Assembly (NCBI RefSeq): GCF_900114735.1
Contig: NZ_FOUA01000001.1
Location: forward strand, 942,278 to 1,006,277
DNA: 64,000 bases
Source: Halopseudomonas bauzanensis
GTDB lineage: Bacteria; Pseudomonadota; Gammaproteobacteria; Pseudomonadales; Pseudomonadaceae
Direction of reading: 5' to 3'
Both the position numbers and the translations under genes were made by a program. Under the pieces are notes generated by a model, which was not told where the DNA came from, did no database searches, and saw nothing but the letters and a program-made list of their open reading frames with translations. Shown in pieces: positions 9,725 to 18,173 of this stretch (its first letter is position 1; each line of letters starts with the position of its first letter).

Positions 9725-9795
9725 GGCGTCGGCTCCAAAGCATAAGGTCTGGTGTCGGGCCGCGTGGGGACATTGGGATCAGCTGCAGGGCAGAC

Positions 9796-9839
9796 AGGCG
9801 TACCTATCCCCTGGTCAGGAACCAGGACGAGGGACGCCT
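9796..9839 (-). promoter_or_regulatory. Nested hairpin in the speC leader RNA (candidate regulatory element)
   Basis: On the minus strand the outer stem AGGCGT/ACGCCT (6 bp; 9839-9834 with 9801-9796) encloses an inner stem CCTGGT/ACCAGG (6 bp; 9826-9821 with 9815-9810) with a 5-base loop TCCTG. A further stem CGCCT/AGGCG lies upstream in the same leader (9934-9930 with 9921-9917). The AGGCG segments of the two elements are similar, so alternative pairing is conceivable. Function is not known; the position in front of a polyamine enzyme makes translational or transcriptional control plausible. Confidence 0.4.
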
Positions 9840-10037
9840 TCCGTAAGCGACTCTGAACGCATAGCCAACACACAACCCGGGGGTGCGAACGTCTGATCAG
9901 TATCCCCACTTTGGTTCGCCTACTTCCCAAGGCGTGCGCCGAAAGCAATAAGTCCGCTCCCCTGGGGAACCGGTCTTGCTGTCTCGTCGTCAGTACTTGA
10001 GCCGTATGGATCGTGCCAGCCTCAACGTTCGGTGCGC

Positions 10038-10066
10038 ACCATAAAACCAAGCGAGTTCGCGGTCAA
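10038..10066 (-). promoter_or_regulatory. Sigma-70 promoter of speC
   Basis: On the minus strand, TTGACC (10066-10061) is followed after exactly 17 bases by TATGGT (10043-10038). This is one mismatch from each ideal -35/-10 core apart from common variation. The expected transcription start is near 10031, giving a leader of about 305 bases before the speC ATG. Confidence 0.7.
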
Positions 10067-10141
10067 TAGGTTGAGGCTGCTCTTATGCAATAATCCATCG
10101 TGGGTGATGTTCGTGGCCCACTCAGCAGAGGAATTTCCGAC

Positions 10142-11677
10142 ATGCGGGACGCACCCGTTCACAGTCCAAGCCTGGCAGCAGATGATGACATTCATGATGT
10201 AATCATCATCGGAGGGGGCATCAATGGCTGCGGCATCGCCATGGATGCTGCCGGGCGCGGTCTGAAGGTATTGTTGTGCGAACAGGATGACCTGGCCTCG
10301 GCCACCTCCTCGCGCAGCAGCAAACTGATCCACGGCGGGCTGCGCTATCTGGAGTTCTACCAGTTCCGCCTGGTCGGCAAGGCCCTGGCCGAACGTGAGG
10401 CGCTCCTGCGCAATGCGCCGCATATCATCTGGCCGATGCGTTTTCGCCTGCCCCATCGGCCGCACTTGCGCCCGGCCTGGATGATCCGCCTCGGATTGTT
10501 CCTCTATGATCATCTGGCTCGCCGCGAAACCCTGTCCGGCTCCCGCGGCCTGCGCTTCGACCAGACCAGCCCGCTGAAACCGGAAATTGTTCGCGGCTTC
10601 GAGTATTCCGATGCCTGGGTCGATGATGCCCGGTTGGTGGTGCTGACCGCGCGGGCCGCTGCCCAGCGGGGCGCCCGCATTCTGCCCCGTACCGCCTGCG
10701 TCGATGCCCGGCGCGTCGACGACCTCTGGCAGGTGACACTGGAGGACCGCCAGAGCGGTCAGCGCCGCAGCTACCGCAGCCGGGCACTGGTCAATGCCGG
10801 CGGCCCCTGGGCGGCTGACCTGCTGGAGTCGGTCATCGATACACCGATCCGGCGTCCCCTGCGTCTGGTCAAGGGCAGCCACATCGTGGTGCCGCGCCTG
10901 CATGCCGGAGAGGAATCCTACATCCTACAGAATGAAGATAACCGCATCGTTTTCGTCATTCCCTATGAACAGAATTACTCCCTGATCGGCACCACCGACG
11001 TGGACTACCAGGGCGACCCCGCTGCAGCTGAGCTTTCAACTGAAGAAGGCAATTACCTACTGCATGTGGTGAACAACCACTTCCGCCAGCAACTGACCCG
11101 GCGCAATATCCTCTGGAGCTATGCCGGCGTCCGGGCGCTGTTCGACGGTGAGGATGGTGCGGCCCAGGCTGCGTCCCGGGATTACCTGCTGGATGTGCAT
11201 GCCCAGCACGGCCACCCGCCATTGCTGTCGGTACTCGGCGGCAAGATCACCACCTACCGCCGGCTGGCGGAGGAAGCCACCGACCAGCTCTGCGAGCTGC
11301 TGCACAGCCCGGCGCGGGCATGGACCCGCGAAGCGACCCTGCCCGGCGGCGACTTCCGGGATCAGCAGACATTGCTGGCCGACCTGCAGAAGCTCTATCC
11401 CTGGCTACCCGACGCGACGGCCCGACGCTTCACCCGCAGCTACGGTACGCTCACCCATGAACTGCTGAACGGCTGCCGCAGCATGGATGACATGGGCCGC
11501 CATTTCGGTGCCGATCTGTACGCCCGGGAAGTGCATTATCTGATCCAGACCGAGTGGGCCACCACGGCCCAGGATGTGCTCTGGCGCCGCTCCAAGCTGG
11601 GCCTGCATATCCGCTCCAGCGAGGCCGCGGTGTTGCAGGATTTCATGGATATTCGCAGCAAGTGGCGCCCCACCTGA
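10142..11677 (+). CDS. glpD: Aerobic glycerol-3-phosphate dehydrogenase (FAD)
   Basis: Membrane-associated flavoprotein that oxidises sn-glycerol-3-phosphate to dihydroxyacetone phosphate and passes electrons to quinone. The 511 residues have the usual family length. The FAD-binding Rossmann motif is IIIGGGINGCGIAMDAAGRG near residues 20-40, followed by the GlpD signature SSRSSKLIHGGLRYLE. The C-terminal part contains LGGKITTYRRLAEE, the second conserved family block, and a helical C-terminal domain. The frame is open upstream to 10100; ATG 10142 was chosen because AGAGGA lies about ten bases before it. No glpF, glpK or glpR is adjacent. Confidence 0.94.
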   Translation: MRDAPVHSPSLAADDDIHDVIIIGGGINGCGIAMDAAGRGLKVLLCEQDDLASATSSRSSKLIHGGLRYLEFYQFRLVGKALAEREALLRNAPHIIWPMRFRLPHRPHLRPAWMIRLGLFLYDHLARRETLSGSRGLRFDQTSPLKPEIVRGFEYSDAWVDDARLVVLTARAAAQRGARILPRTACVDARRVDDLWQVTLEDRQSGQRRSYRSRALVNAGGPWAADLLESVIDTPIRRPLRLVKGSHIVVPRLHAGEESYILQNEDNRIVFVIPYEQNYSLIGTTDVDYQGDPAAAELSTEEGNYLLHVVNNHFRQQLTRRNILWSYAGVRALFDGEDGAAQAASRDYLLDVHAQHGHPPLLSVLGGKITTYRRLAEEATDQLCELLHSPARAWTREATLPGGDFRDQQTLLADLQKLYPWLPDATARRFTRSYGTLTHELLNGCRSMDDMGRHFGADLYAREVHYLIQTEWATTAQDVLWRRSKLGLHIRSSEAAVLQDFMDIRSKWRPT

Positions 11678-11881
11678 GGGCGCCGCATGCCGCCCTGCCC
11701 GACACCTACGGGCCAGCGCGGGCGCACCAAATCCACTCGCCCCATCACCCGCTGGCACTGAAAGGGCGCGCAGCCAGCCTGTCCACCCACTCCAGACGAC
11801 CCGGTAATCAGGTTATCTAACCCGCTGCTATGCATTGATTTTTATTAATATTTTTTAACCCATAAAATTATTTTCCGCGGT

Positions 11882-11897
11882 TGGCACGCTCCCTGCT
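11882..11897 (+). promoter_or_regulatory. Sigma-54 promoter upstream of the urea-use genes
   Basis: TGGCACGCTCCCTGCT matches the sigma-54 consensus TGGCACG-N4-TTGCW at all but one position, with the required GG/GC spacing. It lies 48 bases before the allophanate hydrolase ATG. The preceding 50 bases (about 11832-11880) are very AT-rich with a TTGATTTTTATTAATATTTT run, the kind of sequence bent by IHF between an activator site and a sigma-54 promoter. This points to NtrC-type nitrogen control (inference). I could not define a convincing NtrC palindrome upstream. Confidence 0.75.
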
Positions 11898-11944
11898 GAA
11901 CACCTCTTGCATACAAGACGGTATTCAGACGCACGGGAGGTTCA

Positions 11945-13732
11945 ATGTCGCAGCAAACCGGATGGACGCTCGAAGAATGGCGCCAGGCCTATCGAAATAG
12001 ATCCATAACCCCCTCTGGCGCCCTGCACAATCTGCGCGCTCAGCTGCATAGTGGGGACCCGGCATGGATTCACGTGGTCTCCGGCGCCGAACTCGATGCC
12101 CAGCTCAATGAGCTCGACGCCCTGCCCGATGCGATCAATCTACCGCTGTACGGTATTCCCTTCGTGGCCAAGGACAACATCGACGTGGCCGGACTGCCGA
12201 CCACCGCCGCCTGCCCGGCCTTCGCCTATACCCCCAGCCAAGATGCCACCAGTGTCGCCCGGTTGCGCGCGGCCGGGGCCATCGTGCTGGCCAAGACCAA
12301 CCTCGACCAGTTCGCCACTGGCCTGGTCGGTACCCGTTCACCCTACGGTGCGGTGCCCAACAGCTTTAACCCGGACTATGTATCCGGTGGCTCCAGCTCC
12401 GGTTCGGCCGTCGCGGTCGCCCGTGGCCTAGTGCCGTTCAGCCTAGGCACCGATACCGCCGGCTCTGGCCGGGTGCCCGCCGGCTTCAACAATATCGTCG
12501 GGCTGAAGCCTACCCGCGGGCGCTTCAGCACCAACGGTGTGATTCCCGCCTGCCGCAGCCTGGACTGCGTCTCGGTATTCGCGCTGAACGTGGCGGACAC
12601 CGAGGCGGTGGCCGCAATACTCGAAGGCTTCGATCCTAGCGACAGCTATTCGCGCAGCGCGACGCTGCCGGCCAGCCCCATGGGCGAACACCCGCGCTTC
12701 GGTATTCCCGCCAGGCCGGAATGGTTTGGCGACAGCCAGGCCGAAGCAGCCTGGGCAGCCGCCCTGGCCCAGCTGGGTGAGATTGGCGTGGAATTGCTGG
12801 AGCTGGACTTCAGCCCCATGCAGGAATTGGCGCAGCTACTCTACGGCGGGCCTTGGGTAGCCGAGCGCTACGTCGCCATCCAGGAATTCATCGGCGGGCA
12901 TGCCGAGCAGATGAACCCCGTGGTACGCGGCATCATCGAGCAGGCTGGCCATTTCAGCGCCACCGACAGCTTCCGCGCCGAATACCGCCGCGCCGATCTG
13001 GCGCGCCAGATCCAGACCCTGATGCAATCGGTGGATGCCTTGCTAGTGCCCACTGCGCCGACCCTGCCGACCCTCGCCACCCTGGCCAGCAACCCGGTAG
13101 ACGGCAACAGCCAGTTGGGCATCTGGACCAACTTCGTCAATCTGGCCGACTGCTCGGCCCTGGCCTTGCCCGCCGGTATCCGCGCCGATGGCCTGCCCTT
13201 TGGCATCACCCTGGTCGGCGCCGCCTGGCAGGATGCCGCCCTGGCCGAATTCGGCCGGCGCTGGCAGGCCCACGCGCCCTGGGCACTCGGCGCCACCGAT
13301 CGCCGCCTGCCGACACCACCGGTCAGCAACCAGGTACCCGACGGCCATATACGCCTGGCCGTGGTCGGCGCTCACCTGAGCGGCATGCCGCTCAACGGGC
13401 AACTGACCGAGCGCCATGCACGCTTCGTCGAAGCCACGTTCAGTGCAGACAACTACCGCCTGTTCGCCCTGCCCGACACCACACCGCCCAAGCCCGGCTT
13501 GGTCCGCTCGGCCAACGGCGCACCGATCGAAGTGGAGCTGTGGGACATGCCGACCCATCTGTTCGGCAGCTTCGTCGCGCTGATTCCCGCCCCGCTGGGC
13601 ATCGGCACACTGACCCTGCAAGACGGCCGCGAGGTCAAGGGCTTCATTTGCGAGGGTGCCGCTGTCGAGGGCGCAACCGATATCACTCACCTGGGCGGCT
13701 GGCGCGCCTATATCGCCTCGCGCGGTTGGTAA
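11945..13732 (+). CDS. atzF: Allophanate hydrolase
   Basis: Second enzyme of the urea amidolyase pathway; hydrolyses allophanate to two ammonia and two carbon dioxide. The 595 residues comprise an amidase-signature domain (about 1-440) and a C-terminal gamma-glutamylcyclotransferase-like allophanate hydrolase domain (about 475-595). The Ser-cisSer-Lys triad is visible: Lys76 in VAKDNIDV, cis-Ser near 150 in SGGSSSGS, and nucleophile Ser174 in GTDTAGSGR. ATG 11945 follows the strong site GGGAGG. It is the first gene after a sigma-54 promoter and lies 13 bases before urea carboxylase, so the two enzymes are made together. Confidence 0.95.
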   Translation: MSQQTGWTLEEWRQAYRNRSITPSGALHNLRAQLHSGDPAWIHVVSGAELDAQLNELDALPDAINLPLYGIPFVAKDNIDVAGLPTTAACPAFAYTPSQDATSVARLRAAGAIVLAKTNLDQFATGLVGTRSPYGAVPNSFNPDYVSGGSSSGSAVAVARGLVPFSLGTDTAGSGRVPAGFNNIVGLKPTRGRFSTNGVIPACRSLDCVSVFALNVADTEAVAAILEGFDPSDSYSRSATLPASPMGEHPRFGIPARPEWFGDSQAEAAWAAALAQLGEIGVELLELDFSPMQELAQLLYGGPWVAERYVAIQEFIGGHAEQMNPVVRGIIEQAGHFSATDSFRAEYRRADLARQIQTLMQSVDALLVPTAPTLPTLATLASNPVDGNSQLGIWTNFVNLADCSALALPAGIRADGLPFGITLVGAAWQDAALAEFGRRWQAHAPWALGATDRRLPTPPVSNQVPDGHIRLAVVGAHLSGMPLNGQLTERHARFVEATFSADNYRLFALPDTTPPKPGLVRSANGAPIEVELWDMPTHLFGSFVALIPAPLGIGTLTLQDGREVKGFICEGAAVEGATDITHLGGWRAYIASRGW

Positions 13733-13745
13733 AGGAATGACTCCA

Positions 13746-16700
13746 ATGCTGCATACCGTACTCATAGCCAACCGCGGCGAGATCGCCGTGCGGATCGCCC
13801 GCACCCTGAAGCGCATGGGCATCAAATCGGTCGCGGTGCATTCCGACGCCGACCGCAACAGCGCCCATGTCAGCGCCTGCGATCAGACCATCAGCCTGGG
13901 CGGCAACAGCGCTGCCGAAAGCTACCTGCGCACCGACCTGATTCTCGCCGCCGCCCGCGACAGTGGCGCGCAGGCAATCATTCCCGGCTATGGTTTTCTC
14001 TCCGAAAACGCCGCCTTCGCCGAACAGTGCGAAGCCGCCGGTATCGCCTTCTGCGGCCCGACACCGGAGCAGATTCGCCAGTTCGGCCTCAAGCACAGCT
14101 CGCGCGAAATCGCCGAACAGGCCGGCGTGCCGCTGACGCCCGGCACCGGCCTGCTTGGCTCGCTGGACGAGGCGCTCAGCGCCGCCGAGCGGCTGGGCTA
14201 CCCGGTGATGCTGAAAAGCACCGCCGGCGGCGGCGGTATAGGCCTGACCCGCTGCGACGACCAGGCGACGCTGATCGACGCCTATGACAGCGTCAAGCGC
14301 CTGGGAAAGAACTTCTTCAGTGACAGTGGCGTATTCCTCGAACGCTTTGTCGACAACGCCCGGCATGTCGAAGTACAGATCTTCGGTGATGGCCAGGGCA
14401 GCGTAATAGCCCTCGGCGAGCGCGACTGCTCGCTGCAGCGGCGCAACCAGAAAGTGGTTGAGGAAACCCCGGCGCCGCAGCTGCCGGCCGCCACCCGCCA
14501 GCAATTACTGGACGCCTCGGTGAACCTCGGCAAGGCGGTCAACTACCGCTCCGCCGGCACAGTGGAGTACATCTACGATGCCGCCCGCGACGCCTTCTAC
14601 TTTCTCGAGGTGAACACCCGCCTGCAAGTAGAGCATCCGATCACCGAAGCCTGCACCGGCGTCGACCTGGTCGAATGGATGATCCGCACCGCCAGCGGCC
14701 AACCGCCGACGCTGGACATCGACATCCAGCCCAGCGGCGCTGCCATCGAAGTACGCCTGTATGCCGAGGACCCGGTCCGCGACTTCCAGCCCTCGCCGGG
14801 AGTGTTAAGCGACGTCAGCTTTCCCACCAGCGCCCGCATCGATACCTGGGTCGCCACCGGCACCGAAGTGTCACCCTATTACGACCCGATGATCGCCAAG
14901 ATCATCGTGCATGGCCGCGACCGCGCCGAGGCGCTCGGTAAGATGCGCGAGGCGCTCGACGCCACCCGCGTGGCCGGCATCGCCAGCAATCTGGATTACC
15001 TACGGCAGATCATCGCCACCGAGTTCTTCGCCCAGGGCGACGTAGCCACTAACCGGCTGGCCACCTTCACTTACCGCCCGCCGGTGGTGGAAGTCATCCA
15101 GCCCGGCACCTATACCAGCGTGCAGGATTATCCCGGCCGCGCCGGTTACTGGAGCGTCGGCGTGCCCCCGTCCGGGCCGATGGACGACTATGCCTTCCGA
15201 CTGGCCAACCGCATCGTCGGCAACCATGCCGGCGCCGCAGGGCTGGAATGCACCCTGATCGGCCCGACCCTGCGCTTTCACAGCGATACGCTGATCGCCC
15301 TCACTGGAGCCCGCTCGGATGCCCGGCTGGACGGCGAAAGCGTGCCCTTCTGGGTGCCGGTTGCGGTCAAGGCCGGACAGGTGCTGGTCGTCGGCAAGGC
15401 CGAGACAGGCTGCCGCGGTTACCTCGCGGTGCGTAACGGCTTCGATGTGCCGGTGTATCTGGGCAGCCGTTCGACCTTCGTCCTCGGCCAGTTCGGCGGC
15501 CACGCCGGCCGTACGCTGCGGGCCACCGACATGCTGCCGATCAGCAATCCGCAGATCGTCGCCTGCACCACGCCAGCGCCGCTGTATCCACCCGCTGCCG
15601 CGCCAGCAGCACTGGTTCCCGACTATCCCAGCGAGTGGGAAATCGGCGTGCTCTACGGCCCGCACGGCGCCCCAGACTTCTTCACCGAAGACGCCATCGA
15701 GATGTTCTTCGCCACCGCCTGGGAAGTGCACTACAACTCCAATCGCCTGGGCATTCGCCTGAACGGGCCGAAGCCGACCTGGGCCCGCAGCGACGGCGGC
15801 GAAGCCGGGTTGCACCCGTCCAATATCCACGACACCGAGTACGCCGTCGGCTCGATCAACTTCACCGGCGATATGCCGGTGATCCTGACCAAGGACGGCC
15901 CCAGTCTTGGCGGCTTCGTCTGCCCTGTGACCATCGCCAAGGCCGAGTTGTGGAAGGTCGGCCAGGTCAAGCCAGGAGACCGCATCCGCTTCAAGCCCCT
16001 GAGTTTCGACCAGGCCCTGGCGATGGAACGGGCAACCGACCGCGCCATCGAGCAATTGGCCGAGCAGCCGATGCTCGCGCAGGCAGTGCAACCCCCGTCG
16101 GCAACCGGTCTGCCCGATTGCATCCTGGCCAGCCTGGCCGAGCACGGCGACCGACCAAGCGTCACCTACCGGCAGGCCGGCGATAAATACATTCTGCTCG
16201 AGTATGGCGCCAACGTACTGGACCTGAGCCTGCGCCTGCGTGTGCATGCGCTGATGGAAGCGCTCAAGGCCCAGCCCATTGACGGCATCATCGAGCTATC
16301 CCCCGGGGTGCGCTCCCTGCAGTTGAACTACGATAGTCGGATCATTCACCAAGATACGCTGATCGACCAGTTGGTAGTGCTGGAAACCCAGTTGCCGGAT
16401 GCCGCCAGCCTGCGCGTGCCCAGCCGCATCATCCACCTGCCCATGGCCTTCGAGGACTCCGCCACCCTGGATGCCGTGGTCCGCTATCGCCAATCGGTGC
16501 GCGACACCGCGCCCTGGTTGCCAAGCAATACCGAATTCATGCGCCGCATCAATGGTCTGGACAGTGTCAATCAGGTACGCGACATCCTGTTCAGCGCCAG
16601 CTATATGGTGCTCGGTCTGGGCGACGTCTACCTCGGCGCGCCCTGCGCGGTGCCGGTCGATCCACGCCACCGCCTGCTGACCTCCAAGTACAACCCGGCG

Positions 16701-17363
16701 CGCACCCATACCGCCGAGGGCACGGTGGGCATCGGCGGTGTGTACATGTGCATCTACGGCATGGACTCACCAGGCGGCTACCAGTTGGTCGGACGCACCC
16801 TGCCGATCTGGAATACCTTCCTCAAGAGCCCGGCGTTCATCAACGGCGAGCCCTGGTTGCTGAAATTCTTCGATCAGGTGCGCTATTACCCGGTCAGCGA
16901 AGCCGAACTGGACGAGCAGCGCGACGCCTTCCGCGAAGGCCGCCTGAGCCTGCGTATCGATGAGGGCTGGTTCGATCTGGCCGAGCACCAGGAGTTTCTG
17001 CACCACAACGCTGACAGCATCGCCGCCTTCAAGGCCAGCCAGCAAGCGGCATTCACCCGGGAGGTGGCGCTGTGGCGGTCCGACGAAGAGGCCCAGGTCG
17101 ACGCCGCCCTGCAGGTGAATATCCAGAGCGGGCCGATCGAGGTGGACGGCCATGCGGTCACCGCCGATATCAGCGGCAATATCTGGAAGCTGCTAGTGGA
17201 GCCTGGCCAACGCGTGGAAGCGGACCAGCCGCTGCTGATCGTCGAGGCGATGAAAATGGAATTCGCCGTGCATGCCGATCGCAATGCCCGGGTCGGCGCC
17301 ATTCACTGCGCGGCAGGCCGGCAGGTGAACGCCGGGGACCTATTGCTGGTTCTCGAGGAATGA
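13746..17363 (+). CDS. uca: Urea carboxylase (biotin-dependent)
   Basis: ATP- and biotin-dependent carboxylation of urea to allophanate. The 1205 residues hold a biotin carboxylase domain (about 1-450, starting LIANRGEIAVRIARTLKRMG, with the ATP-grasp and FLEVNTRLQVEH motifs), then the two carboxyltransferase halves in the order KipA/AHS2-like (from about 460, VQDYPGRAGYWSVGVPPSGP) and KipI/AHS1-like (from about 815), and a C-terminal biotinyl domain with VEAMKM, biotin on about Lys1170. An in-frame ATG at 13737 is possible, but AAAGGA (13731-13736) is correctly spaced only for 13746. Some enzymes with this architecture prefer guanidine; here the adjacent UrtABCDE and the lack of carboxyguanidine-deiminase-like genes favour urea (inference). 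Confidence 0.94.
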   Translation: MLHTVLIANRGEIAVRIARTLKRMGIKSVAVHSDADRNSAHVSACDQTISLGGNSAAESYLRTDLILAAARDSGAQAIIPGYGFLSENAAFAEQCEAAGIAFCGPTPEQIRQFGLKHSSREIAEQAGVPLTPGTGLLGSLDEALSAAERLGYPVMLKSTAGGGGIGLTRCDDQATLIDAYDSVKRLGKNFFSDSGVFLERFVDNARHVEVQIFGDGQGSVIALGERDCSLQRRNQKVVEETPAPQLPAATRQQLLDASVNLGKAVNYRSAGTVEYIYDAARDAFYFLEVNTRLQVEHPITEACTGVDLVEWMIRTASGQPPTLDIDIQPSGAAIEVRLYAEDPVRDFQPSPGVLSDVSFPTSARIDTWVATGTEVSPYYDPMIAKIIVHGRDRAEALGKMREALDATRVAGIASNLDYLRQIIATEFFAQGDVATNRLATFTYRPPVVEVIQPGTYTSVQDYPGRAGYWSVGVPPSGPMDDYAFRLANRIVGNHAGAAGLECTLIGPTLRFHSDTLIALTGARSDARLDGESVPFWVPVAVKAGQVLVVGKAETGCRGYLAVRNGFDVPVYLGSRSTFVLGQFGGHAGRTLRATDMLPISNPQIVACTTPAPLYPPAAAPAALVPDYPSEWEIGVLYGPHGAPDFFTEDAIEMFFATAWEVHYNSNRLGIRLNGPKPTWARSDGGEAGLHPSNIHDTEYAVGSINFTGDMPVILTKDGPSLGGFVCPVTIAKAELWKVGQVKPGDRIRFKPLSFDQALAMERATDRAIEQLAEQPMLAQAVQPPSATGLPDCILASLAEHGDRPSVTYRQAGDKYILLEYGANVLDLSLRLRVHALMEALKAQPIDGIIELSPGVRSLQLNYDSRIIHQDTLIDQLVVLETQLPDAASLRVPSRIIHLPMAFEDSATLDAVVRYRQSVRDTAPWLPSNTEFMRRINGLDSVNQVRDILFSASYMVLGLGDVYLGAPCAVPVDPRHRLLTSKYNPARTHTAEGTVGIGGVYMCIYGMDSPGGYQLVGRTLPIWNTFLKSPAFINGEPWLLKFFDQVRYYPVSEAELDEQRDAFREGRLSLRIDEGWFDLAEHQEFLHHNADSIAAFKASQQAAFTREVALWRSDEEAQVDAALQVNIQSGPIEVDGHAVTADISGNIWKLLVEPGQRVEADQPLLIVEAMKMEFAVHADRNARVGAIHCAAGRQVNAGDLLLVLEE

Positions 17364-18067
17364 GCACCGTGCGCAGGCAGAACCTGACCGAGCGGATCTA
17401 CCAGCAGTTGAAGCAGAGCATTTTCGATTTCCAGCTACTGCCCGGTGATCGCTTTACCGAAAGCGAAATTGCCGCGCGCATGCAGGCCAGCCGCACGCCG
17501 GTGCGCGAGGCGCTGAGCCGCCTGCAGCGGGAGGGCTTCGTCGAGGTGTCGTTTCGCAGCGGCTGGCAGGTCAACCCCCTGGATTTCCAGCAGTTCGAGC
17601 AGCTGTATGACGTGCGCATCGTGCTGGAAATGGCTGCCGTCAAGCGCCTTTGTGCAATGGAACCAGCCCCCGACTTGAGCGCGCTCGAGCGCATCTGGCT
17701 GGTAGCAGCGGAAGACCGTTTGGAGCATGGCCCGACGGTCTGCAGCCTGGATGAGCGCTTCCATGAACAGCTGGTGGAAGCCTGCGGCAATACGGAAATG
17801 GCGCGCATTCACCACGACGTGACCGAACGCCTGCGCATCGTACGGCGCATCGACTTCACCAAGCGCCCCCGGATCGAGGCCACCTATGTGGAGCACGCCA
17901 ACATCCTGCGCCACATCATCGAGCGCCGCAGCGACGAGGCGCAATGGCTGCTGAAAAGCCATATCGAGGACAGCAAGGCAGAGGTCCGGCGGATCACCCT
18001 GCACATGATTTTCCAGGCACGACACCAACCGAACAACAGCTACCCGCCACTGCAGGCAAATAGCTGA
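17360..18067 (+). CDS. GntR-family (FadR/FCD subfamily) transcriptional regulator
   Basis: Cytosolic DNA-binding regulator of 235 residues. The N-terminal winged helix-turn-helix contains SEIAARMQASRTPVREALSRL (helix 2-3 region) and is followed by an all-helical FCD ligand domain with the metal-binding pattern of Asp/His residues (DERFHEQL and later HANILRHI). Its ATG overlaps the urea carboxylase stop as ATGA, so it is translationally coupled to the catabolic genes and precedes the transporter genes. It probably senses urea, allophanate or a related metabolite and controls this operon; target and ligand are inferred from position only. Confidence 0.9.
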   Translation: MSTVRRQNLTERIYQQLKQSIFDFQLLPGDRFTESEIAARMQASRTPVREALSRLQREGFVEVSFRSGWQVNPLDFQQFEQLYDVRIVLEMAAVKRLCAMEPAPDLSALERIWLVAAEDRLEHGPTVCSLDERFHEQLVEACGNTEMARIHHDVTERLRIVRRIDFTKRPRIEATYVEHANILRHIIERRSDEAQWLLKSHIEDSKAEVRRITLHMIFQARHQPNNSYPPLQANS

Positions 18068-18173
18068 AACCAGAAGGCCCGGCGCAGGACGACCGGGCCC
18101 GGAGTGCTGCACCCGCTGTTCGAAATCGATTTTCACAGCTGTTGGACACGATCACGACAATGGAGATGGACAC

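Larger units (their letters stand above)
9725..10141. other. 417-bp gene-free interval between divergent speC and glpD
   Basis: The only stretch of more than 300 bases without an accepted gene. It contains the speC promoter and long leader (minus strand) and, at its right end, the glpD start region with AGAGGA near 10126. Weak open frames occur on both strands; the minus-strand one ending at 9721 overlaps the speC start as ATGA, but it begins inside the promoter and looks compositional. I recognise no known RNA family. Confidence 0.7.

Noticed and set aside
9721-10050. 109-codon minus-strand frame through the speC leader, overlapping speC as ATGA
   Set aside because: The overlap looks like coupling, but its only ATG lies inside the promoter -10 region, there is no internal start with a good ribosome site, and the translation is compositionally biased. 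Kept as leader RNA, not a gene.
11678-11881. Possible NtrC palindrome (for example GCAC-N7-GCGC near 11756)
   Set aside because: Half-sites match poorly and such short matches are common in GC-rich DNA; only the sigma-54 promoter is convincing.
11898-11944. Guanidine-I (ykkC) riboswitch before the urea carboxylase operon
   Set aside because: ACGGGAGG near the start resembles a fragment of the motif but is just the ribosome site, and the interval is too short for the conserved aptamer.
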